Source: Candidatus Saccharibacteria bacterium RIFCSPHIGHO2_12_FULL_44_22
GTDB lineage: Bacteria > Patescibacteriota > Saccharimonadia > Saccharimonadales > Saccharimonadaceae
Direction of reading: 5' to 3'
NCBI GenBank assembly: GCA_001790515.1
Contig: MGCS01000013.1
Coordinates: 1 to 64,000, forward strand
Length of the DNA: 64,000 bases
How positions within the stretch are numbered: position 1 is the first letter of the stretch; every line of letters begins with the position of its first letter. The notes beneath the pieces were generated by a model. It ran no database searches and was not told where the DNA came from. It worked only from the letters and a program-made list of their open reading frames with translations. The translations under genes and the position numbers were made by a program. Shown here in pieces: positions 25,882 through 34,222 of the stretch.

Positions 25882-26356
25882 TAAATTCAAACAGTATTTC
25901 AACCGGCGCAAGCCATCTATCCAAGAAATTGTTCGTGAGCCAACTGCTGGCGGGGTTGTGTTTCGCCGTGACGAAGATGGCGGCGTAGAGATTTTATTGA
26001 TCCAAGACAGCAAAGATCGCTGGACGATTCCAAAAGGTCATATCGAAGAGGGTGAAACCGCGCAGCAAACTGCAAAGCGTGAAATTGGTGAAGAAGCTGG
26101 GCTGCATGAAACGGAAGTGCTTGGCTGGTTGGGCAAGATTCATTTCCGCTATCGACGCGTCGACAAACTGGTGTTGATGACGACGCAAATATACCTGGTG
26201 CGCGCGCTGGGCGACACAAACGATATCCAAAAAGAAGAGTGGATGAACGACATCAAATGGTTCAAATTCCACGACGCAATTGATGTGATCGAATATGAAG
26301 ATATCGGCAAACTAATGTTACTAGCAATGAAGAGGATTCGACAGGAAAAACTATAA
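25862..26356 (+). CDS. Nudix hydrolase, Ap4A-hydrolase-like
   Basis: 164 residues from ATG 25862, 20 nt inside nusB, preceded by GGAGGGG. A Nudix box is complete: [23 protein letters not shown] (Gx5Ex7REUxEExGU; residues about 60-82). The lead PTAGGVVFR and the WTIPKG turn fit enzymes acting on dinucleoside polyphosphates or oxidised nucleotides. Translationally coupled on both sides (its stop overlaps the rnc start as TAATG). Confidence 0.88.
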   Translation: MPAPKFNKFKQYFNRRKPSIQEIVREPTAGGVVFRRDEDGGVEILLIQDSKDRWTIPKGHIEEGETAQQTAKREIGEEAGLHETEVLGWLGKIHFRYRRVDKLVLMTTQIYLVRALGDTNDIQKEEWMNDIKWFKFHDAIDVIEYEDIGKLMLLAMKRIRQEKL

Positions 26357-27072
26357 TGAGTGGTATGCAAATTGCACCGTATCAAGATTTTGCGTTAAAG
26401 CATCTTGGGTACGAGTTTAAAAACATCGACTTACTTATTACGGCGCTAACCCACCGTAGCTATGTTAACGAGCACAAAAAAAGTGTCAATGAACATAATG
26501 AGCGCCTTGAATTTTTAGGCGATGCAGTACTAGAGTTATCGGTCACTGACTATTTGTTCAATAACCATAGTGAACCAGAGGGTATTTTGACTAGCTGGCG
26601 ATCTTCGTTGGTGCGGACGGAAAGTATCGGTGAGGCTGGTGATAAGTTGGGGTATGAACCGCTCCTTCGCATGAGTCGCGGCGAAAAGAACGGAAGTACT
26701 CGTGCACGCCAGCAAATCTTGGCAAATGCATTCGAAGCAGTCATCGGTGCGATTTATCTAGAGCGTGGCTATGCCGATGCGGATGCGTTTATTCAAAAAC
26801 ACATTCTGACAAAACTCGATTCTATTTTAGAAAGCGGTAGCTGGCGTGATCCAAAATCTCATTTGCAGGAAGTGTCGCAGCGAATTGACAGCCATACCCC
26901 TGTCTATAAAGTACTCGAAGAAGTCGGACCTGACCACGATAAGGTATTTACCCTTGGCGTCTTTGTTGGCGACAAGATGATGGGTAAAGGCAGTGGCCCA
27001 AGCAAGCAATTTGCACAGCAAGAGGCTGCTAAAGCTGCACTCGACACATACGAAGCCGTGAAGAAGCCATAA
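26356..27072 (+). CDS. rnc: Ribonuclease III
   Basis: 238 residues. The catalytic signature NERLEFLGDAVLEL is at about 46-60, with the second acidic cluster in ANAFEAVIGAIYLERGY. The C-terminal dsRNA-binding domain (about 160-235) shows DPKSHLQEVSQ and GKGSGPSKQFAQQEAAKAAL. It cleaves double-stranded RNA in rRNA processing. Last gene of the nusB-nudix-rnc unit. Confidence 0.96.
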   Translation: MSGMQIAPYQDFALKHLGYEFKNIDLLITALTHRSYVNEHKKSVNEHNERLEFLGDAVLELSVTDYLFNNHSEPEGILTSWRSSLVRTESIGEAGDKLGYEPLLRMSRGEKNGSTRARQQILANAFEAVIGAIYLERGYADADAFIQKHILTKLDSILESGSWRDPKSHLQEVSQRIDSHTPVYKVLEEVGPDHDKVFTLGVFVGDKMMGKGSGPSKQFAQQEAAKAALDTYEAVKKP

Positions 27073-27196
27073 TAGCACTTCGTTACGACAGTCGATTTAT
27101 TTTACACACGCAACAGATTGACGTGATCTGTAAAACAGTGTATACTCAATCAAGAACTAATAGAAAACTTGAAGTTATAAAGGAAGTTTAATTTTT

Positions 27197-27544
27197 ATGC
27201 TCGCAATTCGTTTGCAACGTGTTGGCCGAAAAGGCTACCCAGTCTATCGCCTCGCCGTTCAGGAGTCTCAGCGTCACCCGTCTAGTGGTCGTGTTGTTGC
27301 TTATGTCGGTAGTTACAACCCTCATACCAAAGATGCAACTGTACAGGTTGAAACGGCTCAGAAATACTTGGACAATGGCGCACAGCCATCTCCACGTGTT
27401 GTGAAACTTCTGAAAGATGCTGGCGTCAAGCTACCTAGCTGGGTAAAAGATGCGTCAACGGACAAGCAAAAAGCAATTCGTAACGCCGAAAAACTACGCA
27501 AGAATCAGCCAAAAGAAGAAGTTGAAGCAACTCCTGCTGAATAA
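27197..27544 (+). CDS. rpsP: Ribosomal protein bS16
   Basis: 115 residues. MLAIRLQRVGRKGYPVYRLAV is the typical bS16 start, followed by YVGSYNPHTKD and YLDNGAQPSPRVVKLLKDAG. A charged C-terminal tail of about 30 residues is added. AAGGAAG lies about 10 nt before the ATG, and TATACT is visible at 27139-27144. Confidence 0.96.
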   Translation: MLAIRLQRVGRKGYPVYRLAVQESQRHPSSGRVVAYVGSYNPHTKDATVQVETAQKYLDNGAQPSPRVVKLLKDAGVKLPSWVKDASTDKQKAIRNAEKLRKNQPKEEVEATPAE

Positions 27545-27561
27545 AGATACACCTCTTTGCA

Positions 27562-27586
27562 AAACACCTCCACCTAGGAGGTGTTT
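27562..27586 (+). terminator. Rho-independent terminator after rpsP
   Basis: AAACACCTC / GAGGTGTTT stem followed by a T run. Confidence 0.85.
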
Positions 27587-27713
27587 TTTGTTTATGCTTA
27601 AATTCAGTATTTTGCTGTAAGAATTCCCACAGTGATTAGTCATTTGCTGCGTGCTATAATAATACATACGATATCAGTGAGTAGTGACCGCTAGCAGGCA
27701 ATGGAGGACGAGC

Positions 27714-28106
27714 ATGTCAACAATAGACCAGCAATTTGTAGAATATATCGTAAAGTCCCTGGTGGGGTACCCGGACGATGTAGTTGTCGAACGTATTATC
27801 GATGAAAAGGGTGTGTTACTGTCGCTGACAGTTAACCCCGAAGACCTTGGCCGTGTCATAGGCAAACGCGGGGTAACCGCACAGAGTTTACGGACACTAT
27901 TACGGGCGCTTGGCACCAAAAATGATGCTCGCTATAACCTGAAAATTGTCAACAATGACGACGACCGTGAAAACTATACTATCTCATCAGACGATAGGGG
28001 TGACGAGACTGTGAATAACTTATCAGATGAGCCTGTGGACAACGGATCAGACTATGCCAAAAACTCTCGAAAAGAGCTTGCGGAATTAGATGATCTTGAT
28101 ATATAA
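27714..28106 (+). CDS. khpA: KH-domain RNA-binding protein KhpA with acidic tail
   Basis: 130 residues from ATG 27714 (GAGGACG site upstream; ATG 27684 would add ten residues). The first 80 residues are a KH domain: VEYIVKSLVGYPDDVVVERI and the GxxG loop RVIGKRGVTAQSLRTLLRA. A tail of about 45 acidic residues (Asp/Asn/Ser rich) is unusual. KhpA binds RNA with KhpB and influences cell size and division in Gram-positive bacteria. The rpsP-khpA-trmD order is the common rpsP operon order. Confidence 0.9.
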   Translation: MSTIDQQFVEYIVKSLVGYPDDVVVERIIDEKGVLLSLTVNPEDLGRVIGKRGVTAQSLRTLLRALGTKNDARYNLKIVNNDDDRENYTISSDDRGDETVNNLSDEPVDNGSDYAKNSRKELAELDDLDI

Positions 28107-28202
28107 TCATAAACAGTTCAAAGCGAGAAAATCTTAGAACTGCGAGAACGAAAAAAGCTCATGCGAGCAACAATATATTGTTGAGAGCCTTATATGTCAG
28201 AG

Positions 28203-28228
28203 AAACCACCTTTAGGGGTGGTTTTTTT
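28203..28228 (+). terminator. Rho-independent terminator after khpA
   Basis: AAACCACC / GGTGGTTT stem, TTTAGG loop, followed by seven T. Confidence 0.85.
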
Positions 28229-28306
28229 GTGGCAAAAATAAATGTATACGAGTAGCTCGTCCGTCCCGATTAAAGAGGTATGTATACAGCACGCATGACT
28301 TATGAC

Positions 28307-28373
28307 AATGACTAAAACAATCATTATCGATCGCTTTAGTCATTGCTCGAGGTGATCCCTGCGAGCAATGACT
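28307..28373. other. Two mutually exclusive hairpins
   Basis: AATGACTAAA (28307-28316) pairs with TTTAGTCATT (28335-28344). AGTCATTGCTCG (28338-28349) pairs with CGAGCAATGACT (28362-28373), a 12-bp perfect stem. The segment AGTCATT is shared, so only one can form. It lies just beyond the stop of the small minus-strand gene and could be its termination region. Confidence 0.5.
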
Positions 28374-28394
28374 CTGGTGAATCATCGCTGCGAG

Positions 28395-28799
28395 CTAGAG
28401 GCTCGAGCGTCCGTCCGGGCTGTACTGCCTAGCGTATTCGTATCTCCATTTGTTCCTCCGTAGATATAGAACAGGAAGGCGATGAATCTGGAGTGAGAAG
28501 TTCGTCTGCAGCTGTCTATACACTATCCATTCGCACACAAGTAGTACGAATGTGGTCATGCACAGTGTGATGAATGTGGGTGCGTAGGCTTTGGACGCGT
28601 AGAGAAGGTACGTAATACATACGCCGGGCAAGATGGCCACGATAGGCGATATGCCAAGGCGCCATATGGAGCGTATTACCTTGGTGATCTCACCTTCTAC
28701 TCGCGTTATCTCCTGGATAAGCGCGACATGTGATGGGGCGGTTATGACCTCTTTCTTGTCGGCAGTAACAGTAATGCTAGCGATGTATTCTTCTGACAT
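28395..28799 (-). CDS. Small two-helix membrane protein, orphan
   Basis: 134 residues. A polar N-terminus of about 45 residues, two membrane helices (about 49-68 and 73-92), then a basic cytoplasmic tail. Start 28799 has GGAGG 4-5 nt upstream and a TTGACC-17-TTTAAT promoter. No family recognised. It stands between khpA and trmD, in antisense. Confidence 0.6.
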   Translation of the reverse strand: MSEEYIASITVTADKKEVITAPSHVALIQEITRVEGEITKVIRSIWRLGISPIVAILPGVCITYLLYASKAYAPTFITLCMTTFVLLVCEWIVYRQLQTNFSLQIHRLPVLYLRRNKWRYEYARQYSPDGRSSL

Positions 28800-28832
28800 G
28801 ATGCCTCCATTTTGTAGGAACGGACTATCAAT

Positions 28833-28861
28833 ATTAAAGCACTTATTAAAAACAAGGTCAA
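28833..28861 (-). promoter_or_regulatory. Promoter of the two-helix membrane protein
   Basis: TTGACC (28856-28861) and TTTAAT (28833-28838) with 17 nt spacing on the minus strand. Confidence 0.7.
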
Positions 28862-28876
28862 TTTAGTGCAAATAAA

Positions 28877-28950
28877 AAGGAAGCCCACCGAAGGAGCTCA
28901 AGCCGATGGAAGCGATTAAGCTTCTACGGCGAACTTCCTTTGGTGGACTG
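28877..28950 (-). terminator. Long stem terminator of the small orphan gene
   Basis: On the minus strand CCACCAAAGGA pairs with TCCTTCGGTGG (one mismatch), with an inner GAAGC-TTAATC-GCTTC hairpin; a CTTCCTTTTT tail follows. Confidence 0.6.
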
Positions 28951-28973
28951 TATACGGTTCTCCCACAGAAGTG

Positions 28974-29267
28974 TTACTTGCTGATTGGGGCGTCGAGATT
29001 GCCGTAGGTCTCGATGTACGACTCGATACTCATTTGTGTGCTTCTTACCGCGCACCAACCACCTATTGCGAAACGATTGTTGCTTGATCGTTCGAGGGCA
29101 CGTCTCATGTTCACAATGTCCTGGGTAATGTCGCAGTACTCGACGTACTCCTTGGCAATGAGTACACTCATCTCCCCGTTCTCACGTAGAGAGTTGTATT
29201 TGTTGTGAATTTCCTCTGCCGTTCGGAGCATCAGGATGACATTCCGCGCACGCTGGTTCGTATTCAT
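28974..29267 (-). CDS. Small soluble orphan protein
   Basis: 97 residues, mainly helical (RNVILMLRTAEEIHNKYNSL), no membrane segment. Start 29267 has GAAGGG about 6 nt upstream and a TTGACT-17-TATAAA promoter. A long-stem terminator follows the stop. No family recognised. Confidence 0.6.
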   Translation of the reverse strand: MNTNQRARNVILMLRTAEEIHNKYNSLRENGEMSVLIAKEYVEYCDITQDIVNMRRALERSSNNRFAIGGWCAVRSTQMSIESYIETYGNLDAPISK

Positions 29268-29305
29268 TGCAAGCCCTTCGTCGTGTTGTCAAGGAGGATG
29301 TTTAC

Positions 29306-29334
29306 TTTATACTATACATAGACAAGTAAGTCAA
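29306..29334 (-). promoter_or_regulatory. Promoter of the small soluble orphan gene
   Basis: TTGACT (29329-29334) and TATAAA (29306-29311) with 17 nt spacing, minus strand; divergent to trmD. Confidence 0.75.
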
Positions 29335-29354
29335 TATCAGCTAAACTTATATAA

Positions 29355-30008
29355 ATGAGAAAGTTCCAAGTTATCACCCTGTTTCCCGAGATGTTCACGG
29401 GTGTTTTTGAAAGCTCCATGATGTGGAAGGCGCAAAAAGATGAGATTGTGCAACTATCGACAATTGATTTGCGCGAATTCGGACTTGGTTCACGCCGGAC
29501 GGTTGACGATACTCCGTATGGTGGTGGCGATGGGATGCTGCTAAAGCCCGAACCTTTGTTTGCTGCCGTGGCGCGCGCCAAAGAAAACGACCCGACGGCA
29601 AAAGTTTTGCTGATGACGCCGCGTGGACAGCGCTGGAAGCAAGCCTTGGCACAGGAATGGTCTGATAGTGGGAATGGCTATATTTTTATTTGTGGGCGTT
29701 ACGAAGGTTACGACGAACGTATCGTTAGCTTGGTCGATGAACAGGTGAGCGTTGGTGATTATGTGCTGACGGGCGGTGAATTACCGGCCATGACGATTAT
29801 CGATAGCATTGTCCGTTTAATCCCTGGTGTATTAGGTGGCGAATCCAGTGCGGCGATTGAAAGCTTTAGCGATGGCGAGACATTAGAATTTCCGCAGTAT
29901 ACCAGGCCTGTTGAATATAACGGGATGAAAGTGCCAGATGTGCTACTGAGCGGTAATCATGCTTTAATTGCGAAGTGGCGAGCCGAGAATTCCTTTAAGG
30001 CATCATAG
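29355..30008 (+). CDS. trmD: tRNA (guanine37-N1)-methyltransferase TrmD
   Basis: 217 residues, slightly shorter than typical. MRKFQVITLFPEMF start, RRTVDDTPYGGGDGMLL, FICGRYEGYDERI, and the knot region SVGDYVLTGGELPAMTIIDS are all conserved SPOUT-class TrmD motifs. The usual C-terminal segment FPQYTRPVEYNGMKVPDVLLSG is present. It methylates G37 next to the anticodon and prevents frameshifting. rimM, which often precedes it, is absent here. Confidence 0.95.
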   Translation: MRKFQVITLFPEMFTGVFESSMMWKAQKDEIVQLSTIDLREFGLGSRRTVDDTPYGGGDGMLLKPEPLFAAVARAKENDPTAKVLLMTPRGQRWKQALAQEWSDSGNGYIFICGRYEGYDERIVSLVDEQVSVGDYVLTGGELPAMTIIDSIVRLIPGVLGGESSAAIESFSDGETLEFPQYTRPVEYNGMKVPDVLLSGNHALIAKWRAENSFKAS

Positions 30009-30013
30009 CTGTA

Positions 30014-30042
30014 AAAAATAGCCCGTAGATACGGGCTATTTT
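30014..30042. terminator. Bidirectional terminator trmD / protease
   Basis: AAAATAGCCCGT / ACGGGCTATTTT stem between two convergent genes. Confidence 0.85.
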
Positions 30043-30061
30043 AAGTGGAACGAAAAGCTAG

Positions 30062-31498
30062 TTAGCGTATGTTCAGTTTGTAACCTGGTAATTGTTTGAG
30101 TGCTGTCTCGATAGGATATGCTGCGCCACCTGTCTGAGAAGCATTTTTGTCACCACAGTTTCCGCGTACAGTCATGACGCGAGCACCGATTCCAACGGCC
30201 TTTGTACCAGTGACAAATGGTCCGCCGCTGTCACCAGGTCGGGCGCAGGTATCGATGCCAAAACCACTAATGCGAGGGTATGTTCCATTGGCGTAGGCGG
30301 CCGCACCGATAAACGTCGTGCTTGCAGAAGTGATTCGGCCACATGTCCATCCGCTCGTGCGTCCAGCTTTGCATGCAGGAGCTCCTTGTACCGGAGAAGT
30401 AGTACCTGTGATATAAAGTGGAGACTTTTTGGTGCGAATACCTGCGTCTTTGTAGAGTGCGGCGTATTTGCTATTGAGAGTGATCACCGCATAATCGTCT
30501 GGCGCGGTGTATTTCGATATGCCGAAATTGCCAATTTCTTCTGTTGGCTTGCTTTCGAGGAACAGTGCTCCGCCTTTGTATTTGTCTGATTCTTCTTTGC
30601 AGTGACCAGAAGTAAATGCAACGACTTGGCCATTTGGCCCGGTTGCGCTAAACCCAAGAGAACAGCCGAGCGTTGTCTTTTTGCCCTGATACGTAACGTT
30701 TGCGAAGTAGCCGTCTCCTGCTAGTACGCCACTATTGGCAGGATCAGACGCCGAGCCGGTACTTGGGTCTGCAGGGATTGCTTCTGGTGCTGGTGTTGTC
30801 GGTGATGGGTTGGTCGGAGAGGGTGTTGTCGTGCCAGTTGTTGGCCACCATTTGAATAGGTTGCTGGAAAGGTTTGCTGGCTTGGATATGCTTTTTCCTG
30901 CAGGCGTGTCAAGGATGTTTACTTGAATAGTATTATCTTTTGAGTTGACGTCAATGCTGGTTATCGCTGAACGTTGAGCTGCGGATAGACTATCTAGCCA
31001 TTTTTGAGTCAATGCATTATTTTCGGCTAGACGCTTTGAATTTAGCCCAACCTGCTTCTTTTCGATGGCGCTCGAATATTTCTTTGCCGCATCCATGTCT
31101 GTAAAATTCATGACAGATTTACCGTTTGAGTCGATGTATGCACCGCCAAATGTATCTGGTGCTTCAGATTCTGCCTTTTTAGCTTCGTTAGATAGTTCAT
31201 CGGCTACAATTGACTGTTTGAGGTATTCACGCGGTGTGATACCTAGGCCTTTTGTGATTGCAGCCTTTAGATCTTCTGGAAGTAAGTTTGCTTGTTGTGT
31301 TAGCGAGTCGACTTGCTGCTGAACGACGGGGTCTTTTTTGATAGCAGAGAGGTAATAAACGACTGCTGTACTAGCAATGATAAAAACAAAGATTGCTACG
31401 ATGACACTAATAAATATGGTACGTTTTTTGTGTGATTGCTTTTGTGGCGCAGTCGGTAGCGGCGGTGGAGTAAGAGGTGCCTGATAATTTGGATCCAT
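30062..31498 (-). CDS. Membrane-anchored chymotrypsin-like serine protease (S1)
   Basis: 478 residues. A Pro/Lys-rich N-terminal tail of about 27 residues, one membrane helix (about 28-50), a helical stalk region, a Pro/Thr/Ser-rich linker (about 215-250), and a C-terminal protease domain (about 258-478). Triad: His in AFTSGHC, Asp in DDYAVITL, Ser in ARPGDSGGPF, with paired Cys around them, like streptogrisin-type enzymes. The domain would act outside the cell. AAAGGAAT lies about 6 nt before the ATG. It is monocistronic between two terminators. Confidence 0.88.
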   Translation of the reverse strand: MDPNYQAPLTPPPLPTAPQKQSHKKRTIFISVIVAIFVFIIASTAVVYYLSAIKKDPVVQQQVDSLTQQANLLPEDLKAAITKGLGITPREYLKQSIVADELSNEAKKAESEAPDTFGGAYIDSNGKSVMNFTDMDAAKKYSSAIEKKQVGLNSKRLAENNALTQKWLDSLSAAQRSAITSIDVNSKDNTIQVNILDTPAGKSISKPANLSSNLFKWWPTTGTTTPSPTNPSPTTPAPEAIPADPSTGSASDPANSGVLAGDGYFANVTYQGKKTTLGCSLGFSATGPNGQVVAFTSGHCKEESDKYKGGALFLESKPTEEIGNFGISKYTAPDDYAVITLNSKYAALYKDAGIRTKKSPLYITGTTSPVQGAPACKAGRTSGWTCGRITSASTTFIGAAAYANGTYPRISGFGIDTCARPGDSGGPFVTGTKAVGIGARVMTVRGNCGDKNASQTGGAAYPIETALKQLPGYKLNIR

Positions 31499-31562
31499 TG
31501 AAATTCCTTTATTACATTACTTTACCTTCGATAATACCATAAGAATAATTTATTTCGTAAAC

Positions 31563-31589
31563 GAATACCCCGGAAAATCCGGGGTATTC
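31563..31589 (-). terminator. Hairpin upstream of the protease gene
   Basis: GAATACCCCGGA-AAA-TCCGGGGTATTC perfect 12-bp stem; lies between the protease and the next gene, with no T run of length. Could be the end of an unseen transcript or a boundary hairpin. Confidence 0.5.
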
Positions 31590-31773
31590 TGTTGTGGTGA
31601 ATTATCGTAGAGCGAACAGCCACACATATTTTGTTTTTTGGAGTTGTATGTTTGTTTTTGTAACCTTCGCTGTTCTTAACAATATAGCATGGCTATCCAA
31701 AGCGCAAGCGTAATGTCAAAAATAACAACATTTCGTCAGCGTAGCTATTCGCTGACTGACGTATACTAAGTAT

Positions 31774-32265
31774 ATGAGATTACTAAGGGCTGCAACTCGT
31801 CCGGCAAAAGCAGAATCAAATCGTGCTGTACAGGTGGCGTTATTGTTGGCAGTACTTCTAGTAATTATGTCAGTCGGCCAATTATATGAGTTCGAGAAGT
31901 TTATTCCGTTAATCGAAGGTTTCGGCGTTGTGGGTGGCCATAAGTCTGCAACGCTTATCGCTGGACTAATTGTCGTATCAGAAGTTCTGGCGTTGCCATT
32001 CCTGCTGCGAATGCAAGTGAGTCCACTGATGCGAGTGTTTAGCATGATACTTGGCTGGTTGGCTGTCGTGATATGGATTGTCATCACACTGTGGCTAGGT
32101 ACGACGATAAACACAGTAACAAATGTTGGACTATTCGGAACAAAGGTAGATATTCCTGCTGGATGGTGGGCAGCTTGCTATTCGGTGGCGCTGGGCATAG
32201 CGGCTATATGGGCTAGTTGGGGTATGTGGCCGCTCGCCAAGGCGAAACATCGATCTGGTAGGTAG
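31774..32265 (+). CDS. Four-helix membrane protein of unknown function
   Basis: 163 residues, four hydrophobic segments (about 20-38, 58-78, 86-107, 130-150). The arrangement resembles DoxX/MauE-type small membrane proteins, but no diagnostic residue was found. TATACT ends 6 nt before the ATG, so leaderless. Confidence 0.6.
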   Translation: MRLLRAATRPAKAESNRAVQVALLLAVLLVIMSVGQLYEFEKFIPLIEGFGVVGGHKSATLIAGLIVVSEVLALPFLLRMQVSPLMRVFSMILGWLAVVIWIVITLWLGTTINTVTNVGLFGTKVDIPAGWWAACYSVALGIAAIWASWGMWPLAKAKHRSGR

Positions 32266-32324
32266 TTGTTATTTACTCTGTTGCGGCGTAGAATGAAAAC
32301 AAACGTAGCTGCAAGGGGTGATCC

Positions 32325-32888
32325 ATGGAAACAGTAAATAAACTTGAAATAAAGGTTGCCGGCTGGTTTAAAGACCTTCCACATCTTCCTGTTGCATTTC
32401 GTAAATGGTTAGCGACGAATGTTTGGTGGATTGCGATTATTGGCGCAGTACTTAGTGCTGCAGCACTGCTATTTATTTTGTTCTTATTGGGACTGTTAAC
32501 GATCGGACTGTCGATTGGTGGGTCTGCATTTGCAGGCGCGCTGGGTGGTGTTGTCGGTGCGACCGTTGGTGGTATTATATCTATCGCAGTCATCGTGTCG
32601 GTAGCATTGCTTGTTGCCGAAACGGTACTACTGGGAATGTCTGCAAGCCCGCTAAAAGCAATGGCAAAGCGCGGCTGGAGCCTACTATTCGTTATATTGC
32701 TCCTTAATGTCTTGGCGAACGTCATTACAAATATATTAGGGTTTAACATTTTTGCATTAATCGTCGGACTGTTTTGGGCTGGAGTTGGTGGGTATCTTTT
32801 GTTTGAAATTCGTGAATACTTTGGCGTACATCACAAGGCAGACGCGAAACCGGCAGAGAAACCTACCGAAGCTGCATCAGACATTTAA
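32325..32888 (+). CDS. Membrane protein with Gly-rich helices
   Basis: 187 residues. Four membrane segments (about 35-60, 60-85, 88-110, 125-155) containing Gly-zipper-like stretches (GGSAFAGALGGVVGATVGG), ending in a polar Ala/Glu/Pro tail. Function unknown. AAGGGG lies about 8 nt before the ATG. Confidence 0.65.
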   Translation: METVNKLEIKVAGWFKDLPHLPVAFRKWLATNVWWIAIIGAVLSAAALLFILFLLGLLTIGLSIGGSAFAGALGGVVGATVGGIISIAVIVSVALLVAETVLLGMSASPLKAMAKRGWSLLFVILLLNVLANVITNILGFNIFALIVGLFWAGVGGYLLFEIREYFGVHHKADAKPAEKPTEAASDI

Positions 32889-33054
32889 TCCCTTGAGTTC
32901 CATCCCCGTCAATGGTACAATTTGTAGTGCTGATGGGGTGAGAGTCAAGTGGTATTGCACTGGCCGCTGCGCCCGATCGCAGCAAGAAAACAATCGGAAC
33001 CATACCAGAAATTCCGACGATTCATATTGATACAAATTCAGCACTGACACATAT

Positions 33055-33129
33055 TGGGGTGTCGCCAAGTGGTAAGGCACTGGTTTCTGGTACCAGCATT
33101 CGGGGGTTCGAATCCCTCCACCCCAGCCA
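33055..33129 (+). tRNA. tRNA-Gln (CUG), CCA encoded
   Basis: 75 nt: acceptor TGGGGTG / CACCCCA, discriminator G, CCA. The anticodon stem CTGGT / ACCAG has loop TTCTGGT, anticodon CTG. The T arm GGGGGTTCGAATCCCTC is regular. Confidence 0.95.
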
Positions 33130-33130
33130 T

Positions 33131-33164
33131 GAAAATCGACTCATCTTTTGATGGGTCGATTTTC
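33131..33164 (+). terminator. Terminator after tRNA-Gln
   Basis: GAAAATCGACTCATC / GATGGGTCGATTTTC with a TTTT loop (one G-T pair), ending in T-rich sequence. Confidence 0.8.
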
Positions 33165-33168
33165 TTTG

Positions 33169-33235
33169 CGCTAGGTTGCGGTTCGAACCCCCGAATACTT
33201 TTACAGGGTAAAAGTTCGGGTGGTTCGGTGTAGCG
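33169..33235. repeat. Long imperfect palindrome with an inverted copy of the tRNA T arm
   Basis: Outer CGCTA / TAGCG, then CGAACCCCCGAA (33184-33195) with TTCGGG-t-GGTTCG (33215-33227), then CTTTTAC-AGG-GTAAAAG (33198-33214). Bases 33182-33196 (TTCGAACCCCCGAAT) are the exact reverse complement of 33098-33112 in the tRNA-Gln T arm. Confidence 0.7.
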
Positions 33236-33452
33236 ATTGAAACAAAAGAAAAAACGGTAGTATTTTCTTTTGTGAATGAGCAAAAAAGGCTTTAGCCGCT
33301 ATACCTCCACCTATTACTACTAACGGGATATATTGTATGTGTAATTGATGTTCCGATAACGATTAATCGTTAATAGCGAACTCACGGGACGTGAACTTCA
33401 GCTGAGTTCATACTAGCTCGACCTGAATAAGTCTAAGATGTAAAATAATAAC
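33236..33452. other. Intergenic stretch without a gene
   Basis: Holds a 14-bp perfect palindrome AACGATTAATCGTT (33358-33371) and a GAACT / AGTTC hairpin near 33392-33408. No reading frame of substance; it separates the tRNA-Gln region from the accessory block. Confidence 0.5.
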
Positions 33453-34178
33453 ATGATATTTGATGTAATAGGCCTCCACTCAACAAATGCAATTAAGATT
33501 GCTCTGACACTTTTTGATAATAAGGTGACCACTGACTCAAAGGTAAAATTACTTCTCAATAATCGACCTATCAATAATCTAAATTCAGTGGATCTGCCAC
33601 AAAACTTTGCCAGCGGAAAAACAATAGACCTGAACACTGGTGAGTTGTTGGGCATTGGGTGCGTCGCAGCCTATTACAACTGGATGGCCGAAGAAGCCGG
33701 GACGGGCAACACATATCAGGCGGTGGTTGGAGTCGAAGACTCCAGTAAAAGAGATATTGAGAATCTACTTTCGGATGGAGCTATCTGGCATGATCAAGCA
33801 AAGGCCAAGATAATCGCGCAACAGGTTATGACACAGGGATATTATCCGGAAAAAGCAATTGATAATGTTGCTGTAATTGACGCGATCAAGATGAAAATGG
33901 CAAAGAGAAACAACTACCCTGAGAATTGCATTCTTGTCGTTAATGCCTATGCTGACAAGATTGCAATTGATCGAAAGACGATTAGTGATGAGATAAAAAA
34001 TCTTGCCGGTCCATTTACTGATGTTTACCTGATCATATACAATCTCCCCCTCCTGACAATGGCGAACGTAAGTTATATCAGCCAAATTGACACGCGGGGA
34101 CTTACTATAGAGCTTGAGAGACACGACTACGATGACGCATGGCAATTTAACTATGACGACAGGACTATAAAACGCTAG
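33453..34178 (+). CDS. Soluble protein of unknown function, accessory block
   Basis: 241 residues, no signal peptide or membrane helix. An alpha/beta texture with segments VVGVEDSSKRDIENLL and CILVVNAYADKIAIDR. No catalytic motif recognised. Base and codon use look more AT-rich than neighbouring core genes. It precedes a peptidase-like gene by 44 nt. Confidence 0.6.
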   Translation: MIFDVIGLHSTNAIKIALTLFDNKVTTDSKVKLLLNNRPINNLNSVDLPQNFASGKTIDLNTGELLGIGCVAAYYNWMAEEAGTGNTYQAVVGVEDSSKRDIENLLSDGAIWHDQAKAKIIAQQVMTQGYYPEKAIDNVAVIDAIKMKMAKRNNYPENCILVVNAYADKIAIDRKTISDEIKNLAGPFTDVYLIIYNLPLLTMANVSYISQIDTRGLTIELERHDYDDAWQFNYDDRTIKR

Positions 34179-34222
34179 ATCAAAATCGTTAACTATTTTG
34201 TCCGTGATATCATAATTAGACC

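Noticed and set aside
30092-30589. Plus-strand Cys-rich frame of 165 codons
   Set aside because: Antisense of the protease domain; the Cys richness mirrors Thr/Ala codons of the real gene.
33038-33283. Minus-strand frame of 81 codons over tRNA-Gln
   Set aside because: Its sequence (GFEPPNAGTRN...) is the well-known antisense translation of a tRNA T arm and anticodon region.
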